Counted from the first letter of the stretch, positions 9,459 to 19,018 are shown. The stretch is DNA of 54,944 nucleotides from Novosphingobium aureum (GCF_015865035.1 NZ_JADZGI010000006.1:1-54944); one strand, 5' to 3'. Notes: generated by a model not told the origin, from the sequence alone. Made by a program: numbers and translations.

Positions 9459-10475
9459 TCAGTCGTGAGGTTTACCGGCCGGATCGAACCACACTTCGGT
9501 CATCCGGTAGCGGGCCGGTCGGCCGTCGCTGGGCGGAAGGCGGTGCATCTGCACCACAATGTCGACGAGCGAGCGCAGCAGGGCGCGAATGTCGTGGCGG
9601 TCGAGGTCGTTGCCGCCTTCGGATTCCTTGACGAGCAAAGTGAGCTGCTCGAGCGCGCCTTCAGCGGTATTGGCGTGGACGGTCGTGATCGAGCCGGGAT
9701 GCCCGCTGTTGACGTTGCGCAGGTAGAAGAAGGCCGTTCCGTCGCGCAGCTCCTGAAGGAGAATGCGATCGGGCCGCATACGCAGGGCCGATTCCAGCAG
9801 CTCCTTCGCGCCTGCCTTCTGCAGACCGTGCCCATCCTTGGAATACATCATGTGGACCCGGTTGCGCTGGGGCACGACCAGTTCGCGGGTATCCTCGATC
9901 GTCAGCACGCGCTCGAAGTCGGGGATCAACTTGATGAGGGCCTTGGAGAAGGTCGTCTTACCCGAGCCGGTCGCCCCGGAAATCAGGATGTTCTTGCGCG
10001 CCTCCACGGCGAGCTTGAAGAAGCCGTTCCAGTCGCCCGCAGCGCGGTAGGCCAGCAGGGCATCATCGACCGCGTTGGCCGCGCCGTGCGCTTTCACTTC
10101 GCTGAAGAGGCCCGAGCGGTCGAGGTCGCCAAGGTCCATCGCCGTGTTTGAGGCCTTGCGGATGGTGATCGAGACGAAGCCGCGCTCGATGGCGGGTGGG
10201 ATCACGACCTGGGCACGCTCGCCGCCCGGCAGGACCGAGGAGCAGATGGGGTAGTCCTCGCTAATGTCCTGCTTGGTCAGGCCTGCAATGAGGCGGGCCA
10301 GCGTCATGAGGCTGGCGTGATCGAGCGAGGGCGCTTCATGCCATTCCCAGCCCTTGCGGGTTTCGACGCCGATCACGCCCGGTTCGTTGATGACCAGTTC
10401 GGTCACGTCCTCGCGATCGAGGAGCGGTTGCAGCGGGGCTGCGTTGTGCTGGTAGATCGCAGAGACGTTTGCCAT
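9459..10475 (-). CDS. virB11: VirB11-type secretion ATPase
   Basis: This is the hexameric traffic ATPase at the cytoplasmic base of the type IV secretion system, which powers substrate transfer and pilus assembly. The Walker A motif GATGSGKT is at residues 167-174. The bacterial secretion NTPase features follow: an Asp box (TIEDTREL), LRMRPDR, and a His box region HPGSITTVHANT. The length of 338 residues fits the family. There are no membrane segments. It starts 3 nt after the virB10 stop, which indicates translational coupling in the minus-strand operon. Confidence 0.95.
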   Translation of the reverse strand: MANVSAIYQHNAAPLQPLLDREDVTELVINEPGVIGVETRKGWEWHEAPSLDHASLMTLARLIAGLTKQDISEDYPICSSVLPGGERAQVVIPPAIERGFVSITIRKASNTAMDLGDLDRSGLFSEVKAHGAANAVDDALLAYRAAGDWNGFFKLAVEARKNILISGATGSGKTTFSKALIKLIPDFERVLTIEDTRELVVPQRNRVHMMYSKDGHGLQKAGAKELLESALRMRPDRILLQELRDGTAFFYLRNVNSGHPGSITTVHANTAEGALEQLTLLVKESEGGNDLDRHDIRALLRSLVDIVVQMHRLPPSDGRPARYRMTEVWFDPAGKPHD

Positions 10476-10478
10476 CGT

Positions 10479-11750
10479 TCAGCGCCGCAGCTTAAGGTCA
10501 TAGACCGGGCTGAAATCGAAGTCCTTGGCGACGAAGATGGCGGCGGTATCGCCCTGGTTCTTCTTCAGGATCGGCTTGATGTTCTTGCTGTCCTGAAGGA
10601 TCGTGTTGCCCATCTCGCTGGGCACCTGCGTCGTGTAGGTGCCTTCGTTCGCAACGGCGCGACCGGCGATGTTGGAGGCGTCCTCGAGCACGCTCATCAT
10701 GAGAGCTGCGCCGAAGCGCGCCCAGAACTGCGTATCTACCCCGCCTGACATACCCGAGCGGCCGAGAGTGTCGGCCGCAGGCGAACCAAGGTCGATCGCG
10801 ACCCCGCGCGGGGTGAGCGCGCGGGTCCACAGCACGAACATGCGCGCCTGACCTTGCGTGATGCCACCCGAATATTGCCCCAGGACCTTGGTGCCCTTGT
10901 CGAGCAGGACAACGCGGCCGTCTTCGGAATAGACGTCGTGGTTTATGACGCACGAGACGAACCCGGCCTGTGTCGAGTTGATCGCGGTTTGTAAGGTGCA
11001 GGGAATGACCGTGCCGGCGCTCAGCAGGAAGTCACGGTTCTTGATGAGCGAGGCGCGCACTGTCTCGATCTTCGCGTGCCCGAGCTGGTCGGTGAAGTCC
11101 GTTGAGCCCTTGCTGCCCGAACCCGTGCCCGTATGGTCATCCGAGGGCGGGCCAAAGCCGCTGGCGCCGAAGTTGCGCGGGCCGCTCTCCTGGGCCTGCG
11201 CACTCGCAGCGGCTGCGCTCCCCGTTGGCGACGCTGTTGAGGTGGACGCCGTGAGGCCGTTAGCCTGGTAGGCCATGATCGGGGACCGGCGCGCGGCATC
11301 GGCCATCTTCAGGCGCTCCTCATAGCGCTTCTGGGCAAGGCTTTCCGCGCCACTGGCCGTCTCGCCCGTTGCAGGGACCGGGTTGCCGTTGGCATCGGTG
11401 GTCTGCTGTCCCAGGACCGGACGGCCGAAGACGTCGGTCTGAGCGCTGCCCGCTTGTCCAAGCTGGCCTGCGAGGGCCGCACGCTGCGCGGCGGGTGAGG
11501 CCACCACGTCATCGACGCTCTTCTGGCTGGCTTGCGCGGGCTCCTCGGCTGCTTTCGCCGACACGGCGTTGTGAAAGACGCCGTAGCCGATGAAAATGCC
11601 AAGAATGGTCGCGACCAGGCCGACACCGGCGCCGACGAAGGCGACGTTGCCCCAATTGGTGCCACTGCGACCCGCAGGCGATCCGCTCTCTTCGGGAATG
11701 GAATCGACGGGTGCGAGTTCACCGCCGCGATCAATGACGTTCTCGGCCAT
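10479..11750 (-). CDS. virB10: VirB10 channel protein
   Basis: VirB10 spans both membranes and forms part of the type IV secretion core complex. The protein has a short cytoplasmic N-terminus, a single membrane segment at about residues 35-58, and a Pro/Ala/Gln-rich periplasmic linker. The C-terminal beta domain has the usual family features, such as TVIPCTLQTAINS and GTKVLGQYSG. The length of 423 residues is typical. It begins 1 nt after virB9 and ends 3 nt before virB11, so the three are coupled. The C-terminal domain would sit in the outer-membrane cap with VirB7 and VirB9. Confidence 0.95.
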   Translation of the reverse strand: MAENVIDRGGELAPVDSIPEESGSPAGRSGTNWGNVAFVGAGVGLVATILGIFIGYGVFHNAVSAKAAEEPAQASQKSVDDVVASPAAQRAALAGQLGQAGSAQTDVFGRPVLGQQTTDANGNPVPATGETASGAESLAQKRYEERLKMADAARRSPIMAYQANGLTASTSTASPTGSAAAASAQAQESGPRNFGASGFGPPSDDHTGTGSGSKGSTDFTDQLGHAKIETVRASLIKNRDFLLSAGTVIPCTLQTAINSTQAGFVSCVINHDVYSEDGRVVLLDKGTKVLGQYSGGITQGQARMFVLWTRALTPRGVAIDLGSPAADTLGRSGMSGGVDTQFWARFGAALMMSVLEDASNIAGRAVANEGTYTTQVPSEMGNTILQDSKNIKPILKKNQGDTAAIFVAKDFDFSPVYDLKLRR

Positions 11751-11751
11751 G

Positions 11752-12759
11752 TTACTGCCCCTTCACTTTGCGTTCGACGATGTTGGAGACGGTGCCCGTG
11801 CGCTCGGCGCGATCGTTGCGGGGCGGGGCCTCGTTGTAGATCGCAAGGACCGCCTTGCCCCGGCGCAGGCGCAGTTCGCGGTAGACGGCGTGGATCACCA
11901 CGAAGTCGTCGCGCACGTCGTAGGGTACGATCGTCTCGCTTCCGTCCACGTCGACGGCGAAGATCGAGGGAATGTCGGCGTGGCCGGGGAAACGCATCGC
12001 CGTGAACTCGCCGTTGTCGGAGATTTCGCTGGGTTGCAGCGAGGCATCGCCCTGCTCGGTGTAGTTGAAATTGCGCTTGCCCTCGATCACCGCGTGATCG
12101 AGCGCGGTCTTGACGATCCGGCTCTGCATGGCCTGAGCGGCTTGAGCCTGTGCCATCTGGGCCTGCTCGGCGCTCATCGCCTGCTCCGCTTGTGGGTAGT
12201 GGAAGCGAATGCCGTACATCGTGGCCGAGGTGCCGAGCGCCAGGTTGAAGTGGTAGGTGCGGGTCATCCCACCTTCTTGGGTTAGGACGATGAGGTTCGT
12301 TCCGGCCGCCTTTTCACGAGGTTTCAGGAAGACGACATTGCCGACCGGCGCGATCTGCCAGGAGATCGTGTCGCCAAGGGCGGCCTGCGTGACCGTTTCG
12401 CCCGCGCCGAACTGGATCTCGATCGCGTGGCGAAACTGGCCGACGACGCTCACCACCTGGTCGGGATCGTAATCGACCGTGCGCACCCGCGCGTCCTTCT
12501 CGCCTGCAACGGGCGTTTCGGCTGCAAAGCTGGCATGAGGCGCGAGTGTAACGATGACGGTGCCGGCAAGGCTGAAGGTCACCAGCTTGCGCCAGATCGC
12601 GTTGACCCCGCGCCAGAACGGGCTCCTGGCGCCCGACGAAGTAAGGGCGACCTTGGTGTCCGCAGGCGACAGGCGCCGGGCGACCTTTTCGCGAAGGACG
12701 GGGAGGAAGGGCGTGGGGGTGTTGTCACCGCTTTCGGGCGTCTTGGGCGCATCGCTCAT
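11752..12759 (-). CDS. virB9: VirB9 core-complex protein, with long N-terminus
   Basis: VirB9 is the periplasmic and outer-membrane core subunit that binds VirB7 and VirB10. The family features are the N-terminal VirB9 motif (DYDPDQVVSVVG) and the C-terminal domain. Unusually, about 55 polar residues precede a signal-like hydrophobic stretch ending in ASFAAE, which would be the cleavage region. Either translation starts further in (a GTG at the KLVTF position is one option), or this lineage carries an extended leader. It begins 1 nt after the virB8 stop. Confidence 0.9.
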   Translation of the reverse strand: MSDAPKTPESGDNTPTPFLPVLREKVARRLSPADTKVALTSSGARSPFWRGVNAIWRKLVTFSLAGTVIVTLAPHASFAAETPVAGEKDARVRTVDYDPDQVVSVVGQFRHAIEIQFGAGETVTQAALGDTISWQIAPVGNVVFLKPREKAAGTNLIVLTQEGGMTRTYHFNLALGTSATMYGIRFHYPQAEQAMSAEQAQMAQAQAAQAMQSRIVKTALDHAVIEGKRNFNYTEQGDASLQPSEISDNGEFTAMRFPGHADIPSIFAVDVDGSETIVPYDVRDDFVVIHAVYRELRLRRGKAVLAIYNEAPPRNDRAERTGTVSNIVERKVKGQ

Positions 12760-12760
12760 G

Positions 12761-13438
12761 TCAGGTCTCCGGGTCCGAGTGGAAATTCACGACCTCGAAG
12801 CCGAGCGGATTGATCAGCCGGTCCTTCTCCAGCGTGGGCGCTGTCGTGAACTTGAAGGTGAGGGTGGCGGTCCAGTTCTGCGCCGTGGGCGTGTTCTGGC
12901 CCATCGTGACGAGTTTGGCGTAGCGGACCTGCGCGACGGTCGGGCTCAGGAAGCTGATCGCGCGAATGTGGATCGAGACGAAGCCCTTGTCCCCGTAGAT
13001 GTTGGAGGGGGCCTTCTCGTTGCTCGACTTGACGCTATCGAGGTAGCGCGAGCCTTCCGCCTTGTCGCTCATGAGCATGACCGCATAGGCGTTCTCGCGC
13101 GCGGCATCGTCGAGCCAGCCTTCGCGCAGGCGAATGTACTGCGCCACGAAGAAGCGGTTGACCGCATCGTCATAGGTCTGGGGCTGGGGGCCTTTGAGCG
13201 CGGTCACGACCTGCGTTTCTCCGGTCGATTTGTCGACGCGGATCACATAGGGCTCGACGGTCTTGAGCGGGGCCAGCATGGCGACCGCTCCGGTCGAGAC
13301 AAGCGCCATGGCGCAGGCGCATCCGGCGACAGTCCAGGCAACCCGCCGGGACTGGATTGCGGCGCGCATCCGGTCGTATTCGAACGTCCGTGCGCTTTCG
13401 AGGTACGTGCCTTTGTCGGCGGCTTTGACCTGGGCCAT
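12761..13438 (-). CDS. virB8: VirB8 inner-membrane protein
   Basis: VirB8 is a bitopic inner-membrane protein that helps nucleate the type IV secretion complex. The 225-residue protein has a short cytoplasmic N-terminus, one membrane segment near residues 35-58, and a periplasmic NTF2-like domain with the family-typical patterns VEPYVIRVDKSTGE and QVRYAKL. It lies 11 nt after the VirB7-like gene and 1 nt before virB9. Length and position both match the family. Confidence 0.93.
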   Translation of the reverse strand: MAQVKAADKGTYLESARTFEYDRMRAAIQSRRVAWTVAGCACAMALVSTGAVAMLAPLKTVEPYVIRVDKSTGETQVVTALKGPQPQTYDDAVNRFFVAQYIRLREGWLDDAARENAYAVMLMSDKAEGSRYLDSVKSSNEKAPSNIYGDKGFVSIHIRAISFLSPTVAQVRYAKLVTMGQNTPTAQNWTATLTFKFTTAPTLEKDRLINPLGFEVVNFHSDPET

Positions 13439-13449
13439 GAGACGTTTCC

Positions 13450-13788
13450 TTATGAGCAGGGAAGGTAGGACAGCTCGATCTCGCGCTCATCGCGCGGCGA
13501 GAGAGCAGGGGCGGGCTTTGCAGCCTGGGCCGCGGCGCTCGCGGCGGCTGCGGCCTCTTGCGCTTCGGGCGGAATGGGCGTGTCGCTGGACGGGCTCGGT
13601 GCCGGAGTGGCGGGCCACCCGCCGCTCTGCGAGGGCGGGAGCGGCACCGGCAGATTGGGCATGATCGTGCCGTACATGTTGGCCGGGCGTCGGTGCTTGC
13701 CGTCGCAAACGGCAGGCGGCTTGATGTGACTCCCGGTGCATCCGCTGAGTGCAAGCGCACCCAACGCTGTGAAAATCAGCGCTTTCAT
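13450..13788 (-). CDS. virB7: VirB7-like lipoprotein
   Basis: This is a 112-residue lipoprotein with a signal peptide and lipobox LALSGC, Cys17 being the lipidation site. The rest is rich in Pro, Ser and Ala with no clear domain. Its place just before virB8 and its lipobox fit a VirB7 (TrbH-like) role in stabilising VirB9 at the outer membrane. The assignment is by position and type, because VirB7 proteins share little sequence. It is longer than the classical VirB7 of about 50 residues. Confidence 0.75.
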   Translation of the reverse strand: MKALIFTALGALALSGCTGSHIKPPAVCDGKHRRPANMYGTIMPNLPVPLPPSQSGGWPATPAPSPSSDTPIPPEAQEAAAAASAAAQAAKPAPALSPRDEREIELSYLPCS

Positions 13789-13847
13789 AAAAACTCCGTC
13801 AGCAATGTGCCGCGTTAGGGGCGTTCAAAACTCATTCGAAGGCGACC

Positions 13848-14906
13848 TCATGTTCTTGTGGCGGTGCCGCCTGCGCGACTGGCTGGCGCGGGCGTGCGGG
13901 CATTGGCGAGACGGCGGAACATCATGCGGTTGGCGAGGATGTTCATGCCGGTTTGCAGGAAGCCATGGCCGCCAGAAGATGCCCCGCCCGCGATGCCCGC
14001 TGCGATCGCAGGGGACTGGAAGAAGAAGATGGTGCCAACGATGTAGATGGCGCAGCACGCGACAGTGGCGGCCATCATCGCCCCAATGTTGAGGTCGGCG
14101 GCCGTGCCCTGATCGACGATGAAGGCGGCTGTGCCATCCCCGACAACGGCCATGATGCCATCCATCGACGCTTCCTGAAGGCCGGTGATGAACTTGGTCA
14201 TGATCGCCATGACGACCATGAGCAGGACGAAGTTCAGGGTCTGCTTGAGCCAGCCATCGAACACGAAGCGCGAGGAATTGAAGAGCAGGCATCCCAGCGC
14301 CAGCGGGGCAAGGGCCACGCAGATCGCGACGGAAAGCTTGGCGAAGATGACGACGCAGAATCCGACCGCTGCTGAGAGGAAGCCGAAGACATAGAGCACG
14401 GCGATGCAGCCATAGGTGCAGATCGCGGCCTTGAGCTGGATCAGGGGCGTGCGAAAGTCCGTCATTCCTTGAGACGGCAAGTTCTGGATTGCCTGATTGG
14501 CGTTTTCGAGGCGCGCCGCGAGCTTGTTGGTGTCCGAGACATAGGTGTCGAACGTCGTGCCCGGGTTGGTGACTGCGGTCCCCGATCCCGCTGCGATGAT
14601 TTCCGAAGGCAGGTCGGTGACGATGTTTACGACGAAGGCGGTGTACCCGACTGAGCTGGCAACCGCGATCGCGAACCCGACCTTCCCGGCCTGGAACACC
14701 AGTTCGCGAAGCGGGGCCTGGATGGCCCCGCGTAGTACCGCAAAGCCCAGCAACAGGAAGTATATGGTCGCGGCCACGCCAAGCGGCGCGGCCACGAAGC
14801 TGACAAGTCCAGACCCGAAGCTGGAAACCGCCGAGGTGATGGCGCTTTCGACATAGCCGTACATGGTCGTGAAGAGGACCATGAGATTGACTGAACTGGA
14901 CGCCAT
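13848..14906 (-). CDS. virB6: VirB6 polytopic membrane protein
   Basis: VirB6 is the inner-membrane component that passes substrate DNA into the channel. The protein has 352 residues and at least six hydrophobic segments, including a conserved central region with Trp (FDGWLKQTLNFVLL) as seen in TrbL/VirB6 proteins. It lies between eexN and the virB7-like gene. A longer overlapping frame at 13825-14979 on the same strand lacks these features and is a shadow. About 60 nt separate it from the next gene. Confidence 0.9.
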   Translation of the reverse strand: MASSSVNLMVLFTTMYGYVESAITSAVSSFGSGLVSFVAAPLGVAATIYFLLLGFAVLRGAIQAPLRELVFQAGKVGFAIAVASSVGYTAFVVNIVTDLPSEIIAAGSGTAVTNPGTTFDTYVSDTNKLAARLENANQAIQNLPSQGMTDFRTPLIQLKAAICTYGCIAVLYVFGFLSAAVGFCVVIFAKLSVAICVALAPLALGCLLFNSSRFVFDGWLKQTLNFVLLMVVMAIMTKFITGLQEASMDGIMAVVGDGTAAFIVDQGTAADLNIGAMMAATVACCAIYIVGTIFFFQSPAIAAGIAGGASSGGHGFLQTGMNILANRMMFRRLANARTPAPASRAGGTATRT

Positions 14907-14983
14907 TGGCTGAGCCTTGCCTTGTCGTGAGAGAGCTTGTCAGAGCGAGGGGGCGGCCGGTCACAAGGACCTGGGCCACCCGG

Positions 14984-15256
14984 TTACTGCGTGTTGCCTC
15001 CGAAGGCCTTCACGCTTGCCTCGCCTGCGGCCTTGGCTGCGTTCACCCGCGCGGCCTCGAACGTGGTGAAGCAGAAGTTCTGCTTCTGGTCCGCAGGCAG
15101 GTGCGCAAATTCGCCCTCGTTGCACTTGTGCTCCCAATCGGTGAGCAGGTTGGGATCCGCCATGAGTTCCTGTGTCGTGGGGACCTGTACCGGTGCTTCT
15201 TGCTGGCAGGCGCACGCCGCGAGCGTGATCGAAAGGGCCATGAGCTTCTTCTTCAT
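14984..15256 (-). CDS. eexN: EexN-type entry-exclusion lipoprotein
   Basis: This is a small lipoprotein of 90 residues with a lysine-rich start, a hydrophobic core and a lipobox (LAAC, Cys15, or ACAC, Cys17). The mature part has the EexN pattern of spaced cysteines with NP (ADPNLL, then C, then NFCFTTFEAAR). EexN proteins in IncN-like and related systems reduce entry of a second related plasmid into the same cell. Its location between virB5 and virB6 matches other VirB loci. It ends about 78 nt before virB6. Confidence 0.8.
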   Translation of the reverse strand: MKKKLMALSITLAACACQQEAPVQVPTTQELMADPNLLTDWEHKCNEGEFAHLPADQKQNFCFTTFEAARVNAAKAAGEASVKAFGGNTQ

Positions 15257-15258
15257 CG

Positions 15259-15978
15259 TCAGTTCCTCAGGGTGTTGGCTTCGTAGAAATTGGCGGCGCT
15301 GGCCGCCGTCGCGGCCTCGGCCGCCGAGATCGAGAGGTTGGCCCGCCCCGCCTGCGCCATCTGAAGCGCCTGCATTTTGAGCTGGTCGTTCTGGAGCTGG
15401 GCCTGTTCGGCGGCGATGCGCGCCTGAAGGTCCATCACGTCCTTGGGGTCGGTGGCTGTGTCGAGCTTGGCTTGCAGCGTCTGGAGACCCGCCATGCGGG
15501 TTTGCGACACCGCCAGCGTGTTCTCGCCAAAGGCGGCCGTCGCGGCGGCCGAGCCGGTCGCGTCCTTGAGCGCCTGGCTGTACGCGGCATCGGCGCTTGT
15601 AGTGCCCGAAAGCGTGTACTGCGACTGGATGCTGCTTGCGGATGAGCTGAGCGAGCCGATCTTGGACAGATCACCGCCAAACAGCGTGCCGGCGTCCATC
15701 GTCGTGGTGGGCATGATGTTGCGCACCGAGCTGTTCGACAGGTTTGAGGCCACCGAGTTGATGTTGGTGAGCTTTTGCAGCGAGTTGAGCTGATTTTGCG
15801 CGGTCTCGATCTGCTGCACGCCCTGGTCGATGATCTTGGCGGTGTTGGTGACAGTCGAGATCGTTTGGAGGTAGGTCGAGGAATCGAACACCGGGATGCC
15901 CTGCGCCGCCGCAGGGGGTGCGGCGAGACCGAGCGCGAGCGGCGTGGCCCCCATCAGCACATTGCTCTTGATGCGCAT
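15259..15978 (-). CDS. virB5: VirB5 pilus-associated protein
   Basis: VirB5 is a minor pilus component exported to the periplasm and placed at the pilus tip. The start chosen at 15978 gives 239 residues and begins with a signal peptide ending in PPAAAQG. The rest is helical with repeats rich in Gln, Ala and Ser (QQIETAQNQLNSLQKL), as usual for VirB5/TrbJ. This ATG overlaps the end of virB4 by bases, which suggests coupling. An upstream extension to 16047 lies inside virB4 and is not needed. Confidence 0.85.
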   Translation of the reverse strand: MRIKSNVLMGATPLALGLAAPPAAAQGIPVFDSSTYLQTISTVTNTAKIIDQGVQQIETAQNQLNSLQKLTNINSVASNLSNSSVRNIMPTTTMDAGTLFGGDLSKIGSLSSSASSIQSQYTLSGTTSADAAYSQALKDATGSAAATAAFGENTLAVSQTRMAGLQTLQAKLDTATDPKDVMDLQARIAAEQAQLQNDQLKMQALQMAQAGRANLSISAAEAATAASAANFYEANTLRN

Positions 15979-15979
15979 T

Positions 15980-18346
15980 TCAGCTTCTCCTTTCGTTGGC
16001 GTAGAAGAGCGGCAGCCATGCCGCCGGATTGGTGCCCGCCTGGGCAATGGCGGCCTCCATGACCTCTAGCGTTTCTGCACGGCCGGAGAGAACCGAGAGT
16101 TCGTCGAGCATCCCGTTCAGATCGAGCTTGGCTACGATCGAGGTGTGTCCCTGCTTGATGAGGAAGCACCGGCTTTCGGGTGTCAGGTCTTCCTTGATCA
16201 GCCGAAATTCCGCTTCGGTAAGGCCAAGGCCCTCACAGTAGTCCGAACGCTTGGCATCCGAGTTTGGCAGGAGGATCTTGGTTGCGGTCTGCTCGATGAT
16301 GGAATGCGCGATCGAGGAGCGCAGCGCGTCGGCGGGCGACTGCGTGCCGAAGACCATGAAGGCGTTGCGCTTGCGGAAGGTCTTGAGGCCGTCCTGTGCG
16401 AATGATTTGAAGGCATCGTCCTGCAACGCCTTCCAGAACTCGTCGATATCGACGACGACCCGCTGGCCGTTGAGCAACTCATCCACGCGGTGGAAGAGGT
16501 AGAGCATCATGGGCGTGCGGATTTCCGGGTTTTCGAGGAAGTCCGTCATGTCGAAGCCGACGAAGCGGGCCGCCATCGAGACTTCATCGGCCGGACCATC
16601 GAACGCCCATCCGAGCGCGCCGCCCTGGCACCAGCGCTCGAGCCGCGCACCAATGCCTTCGGCGTCGGCGTAGCCGAGCATTTCGCGAAGCGCGCTCATC
16701 GAACGTTGCAGCGCGGGCAGGCGCATCACGGCATCGAGGCCCTCATCGATGGTGCGCTCTTGCGTGACGGTGAGGGGCTGGTTTTCGCGGCGGACCAGGA
16801 CACGGATGAACTGGCGCAGGAAGGCCATGTTGTCGTGGGTTGGCTCCAGCCCTTTGAGCGGGGCAAAGCCGGTTGGCTCGCCGTTGCGCAGCGCCAGGTA
16901 AGTGCCACCGCAGGCGCGCACGAAGATCTCCGCGCCGCGGTCCTTGTCGAAGAAGATCTGCTTGGCACCGGTCTTTTCGAGCTGGGCGAGCAGGAAGTTC
17001 TGCAGCACCGTCTTGCCGCCGCCCGTAGGGCCGATGATGAGCGTGTGGCCAATGTCGGCGCGGTGGAAGTTGAACCAGAAGGACGAGCCGGCGCGCGTCT
17101 TTAGAAGCGTCACCGCCTCGCCCCAATGGTTCCCCGACTTGCGACCCGCCGGGAAGGTATGAAACGGGCTCATCGCCGCGAAATTGCGGCTGTTGATCAC
17201 GGCGGGCCGCGCCCGCATCTTGAAGTTGCCGGGAAGCTGTGCCCAGAACGCGGCTTCCAGCGCGACGTCCTCGCGCGCCATGACCATGCCGGTGTCGGCG
17301 GCAGCGGCGCGCGCGATCGAAAGGCGCTCGAGCAGGCGCTTGCGATCATCGTCGATCACGGCGATCGAGAGGTGATGCTCGCCCATGACGAAGCGGTTCG
17401 ACATGAGATCGTCGACGCCATCGAGCAGCTCCTCGGCCTGGCTCACGCCGGCATCGTCCGAGGACACCATCTGCTTGTACTTCTTCTGGAAGCGCTCGGC
17501 CGCGACCGACTTCACCAGCGGCGCGAAACTTTGCGTCAGCACATAGGGGAAATCGAGCGTCAGGAGGCTGTTGAACTGGCCGCTACGCGTGTTCGCGACG
17601 TACTCGCGCACGCCGAACATGCCCAAGTAGTGCGACCTGTCGGGAAGCCGGATCTCGGCGGCCTCGCGCCCGAAGATGATCCGTGAATTGTAGATCGCCT
17701 GCCCGAGACGCCCGTGGACGAGTGGAATACGGATGCGGTCGCCGGTCTGGATGAAGTGCAGCACTTCCATGGGCTGGGAGAACAGCACGCCGCCACGTTC
17801 GTAGAGCGAGAGCGGCACCGGGTTGGTGTCGGCCAGCATGCTCTCGAAGTCGCGGCACTTGTCGGCCATGATCGCCAGGGCGCGATCGTCGGCGGCGTGG
17901 CTGGCATCCGTCTTGCCGAACAAGCGGGTGAGCTGGTCGCCCGCCATGTTCGAGGGGCGCACCACGATCGTGACATAGAACTCGTTGTGGTAGAGCACCT
18001 TTTCCTTGAGGCGCTCGGAATACCTCGCCTGCAGATCGCGCGCGAAGGCGGACTGAAACTCGCCGTCCAGCTCGGGATTGGTGGCGGTGCGGACCAGGTG
18101 CGTCCACACGGCCACGCGGTCGTCGCCGATCGTGCGCCAGGCAATATTGAGCTTGTTGTGCCAGGTGTTGAGGTCGGCAATATCGCAGGTTTCGAACGGG
18201 CGCCCATCGACCCGGTACATGCGCATGAGCGAGCCGTCAGCCAGCGCAACCACGGTGTCGTTGACGTGCCGGGTATAGGGGATGAACTTGATGTCATCCT
18301 CTTCGCGCAGCACGACCTGTTTGTGCTTGAGGGCGAACCTAGTCAT
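15980..18346 (-). CDS. virB4: VirB4 secretion ATPase
   Basis: VirB4 is the largest and most conserved ATPase of type IV secretion and drives pilus assembly and DNA transfer. It has 788 residues, with an N-terminal CagE/TrbE/VirB domain and a C-terminal ATPase domain. The Walker A motif GPTGGGKT lies at residues 439-446, and a Walker B region VVVDIDEFW lies about 190 residues later. The start overlaps the end of virB3 by 8 nt. Length and motifs are fully typical. Confidence 0.96.
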   Translation of the reverse strand: MTRFALKHKQVVLREEDDIKFIPYTRHVNDTVVALADGSLMRMYRVDGRPFETCDIADLNTWHNKLNIAWRTIGDDRVAVWTHLVRTATNPELDGEFQSAFARDLQARYSERLKEKVLYHNEFYVTIVVRPSNMAGDQLTRLFGKTDASHAADDRALAIMADKCRDFESMLADTNPVPLSLYERGGVLFSQPMEVLHFIQTGDRIRIPLVHGRLGQAIYNSRIIFGREAAEIRLPDRSHYLGMFGVREYVANTRSGQFNSLLTLDFPYVLTQSFAPLVKSVAAERFQKKYKQMVSSDDAGVSQAEELLDGVDDLMSNRFVMGEHHLSIAVIDDDRKRLLERLSIARAAAADTGMVMAREDVALEAAFWAQLPGNFKMRARPAVINSRNFAAMSPFHTFPAGRKSGNHWGEAVTLLKTRAGSSFWFNFHRADIGHTLIIGPTGGGKTVLQNFLLAQLEKTGAKQIFFDKDRGAEIFVRACGGTYLALRNGEPTGFAPLKGLEPTHDNMAFLRQFIRVLVRRENQPLTVTQERTIDEGLDAVMRLPALQRSMSALREMLGYADAEGIGARLERWCQGGALGWAFDGPADEVSMAARFVGFDMTDFLENPEIRTPMMLYLFHRVDELLNGQRVVVDIDEFWKALQDDAFKSFAQDGLKTFRKRNAFMVFGTQSPADALRSSIAHSIIEQTATKILLPNSDAKRSDYCEGLGLTEAEFRLIKEDLTPESRCFLIKQGHTSIVAKLDLNGMLDELSVLSGRAETLEVMEAAIAQAGTNPAAWLPLFYANERRS

Positions 18347-18677
18347 TGCCGAACTGCCTGCGCTTCACGCCGGTCTTGAGGCGGACGGGAGAGTAGCTCC
18401 CGCCCCCCCAGAACTTGCGATTTTTGGAAATGAAGGTGGTCTGCAACCACAGGCCCCAGAGCCGGAACGCGTTGAAGTCGTAATGCACGACCATGCGCGC
18501 CGGAAAGTAGAGAGCGCCGAAGAGGGCGAGGGGATAGAACGGGTTTCCGACGATCCCCCACAGCACCATGCAGGCCATGATGATCGGCAGGATTGCCTCG
18601 AGCGGCAGTCCCATGAACACCGATGGCCGGGTCAGGGCGAGGAACACCTTGTCTTCGGCGATCTTTTCCGTGTCCAT
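18339..18677 (-). CDS. virB3: VirB3 inner-membrane protein
   Basis: VirB3 is a small inner-membrane partner of VirB4. I take the ATG at 18677, one base after the virB2 stop (TGACATG), the same spacing used between virB8 and virB9; a GTG at 18692 would add five residues inside virB2. The 112-residue product has two close hydrophobic segments around residues 22-60 and a polar C-terminus. The motif LTRPSVFMGLP near the N-terminus is characteristic of the family. Confidence 0.9.
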   Translation of the reverse strand: MDTEKIAEDKVFLALTRPSVFMGLPLEAILPIIMACMVLWGIVGNPFYPLALFGALYFPARMVVHYDFNAFRLWGLWLQTTFISKNRKFWGGGSYSPVRLKTGVKRRQFGND

Positions 18678-18678
18678 G

Positions 18679-18999
18679 TCAGGCGCTGCCACCCATCCAG
18701 CCCACGATCGTCGTGGCCGAGAAGATGATGCCGATCCCGATCAGGACGGTGACCGCGCGGCCCCAATCCATGCGGCCGGTGAGCTTGGCGTAGCCCACTG
18801 CCATGATGGCGATGACGCCGACCACCGAGGCAATGGTGATCATCCAGCTCTCGATGGTGTCGAGGCCGGTTTCGATGCTGGTGGAGGCGAAGGCGGCCTG
18901 GGACATGGCCATGGAGGCGAGGAGGCCGGCAACGCCGACAATCTGGCGGGCGCGACGATCCGAGAGGATGCGACGCGCGGGACGACGAGAGAACTTCAT
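18679..18999 (-). CDS. virB2: VirB2 major pilin
   Basis: VirB2 is the major subunit of the conjugative pilus. From the ATG at 18999 the product has 106 residues: a long basic leader, a signal segment ending in SQAAFAST, then two hydrophobic helices joined by a short polar turn (GYAKLTGRMDWGRA), which is the pilin pattern. A GGAG site lies just before this ATG. The upstream ATG at 19011 contains that site and is less likely as a start. Codons further upstream lie in the LPD7 gene. Confidence 0.9.
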   Translation of the reverse strand: MKFSRRPARRILSDRRARQIVGVAGLLASMAMSQAAFASTSIETGLDTIESWMITIASVVGVIAIMAVGYAKLTGRMDWGRAVTVLIGIGIIFSATTIVGWMGGSA

Positions 19000-19018
19000 A
19001 GACTTCTCCATGTTGAGG

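Noticed and set aside
13825..14979. Longer minus-strand frame overlapping virB6
   Set aside because: The composition is shadow-like (Arg, His and Gly-rich), while the 13848-14906 frame has clear VirB6 features.
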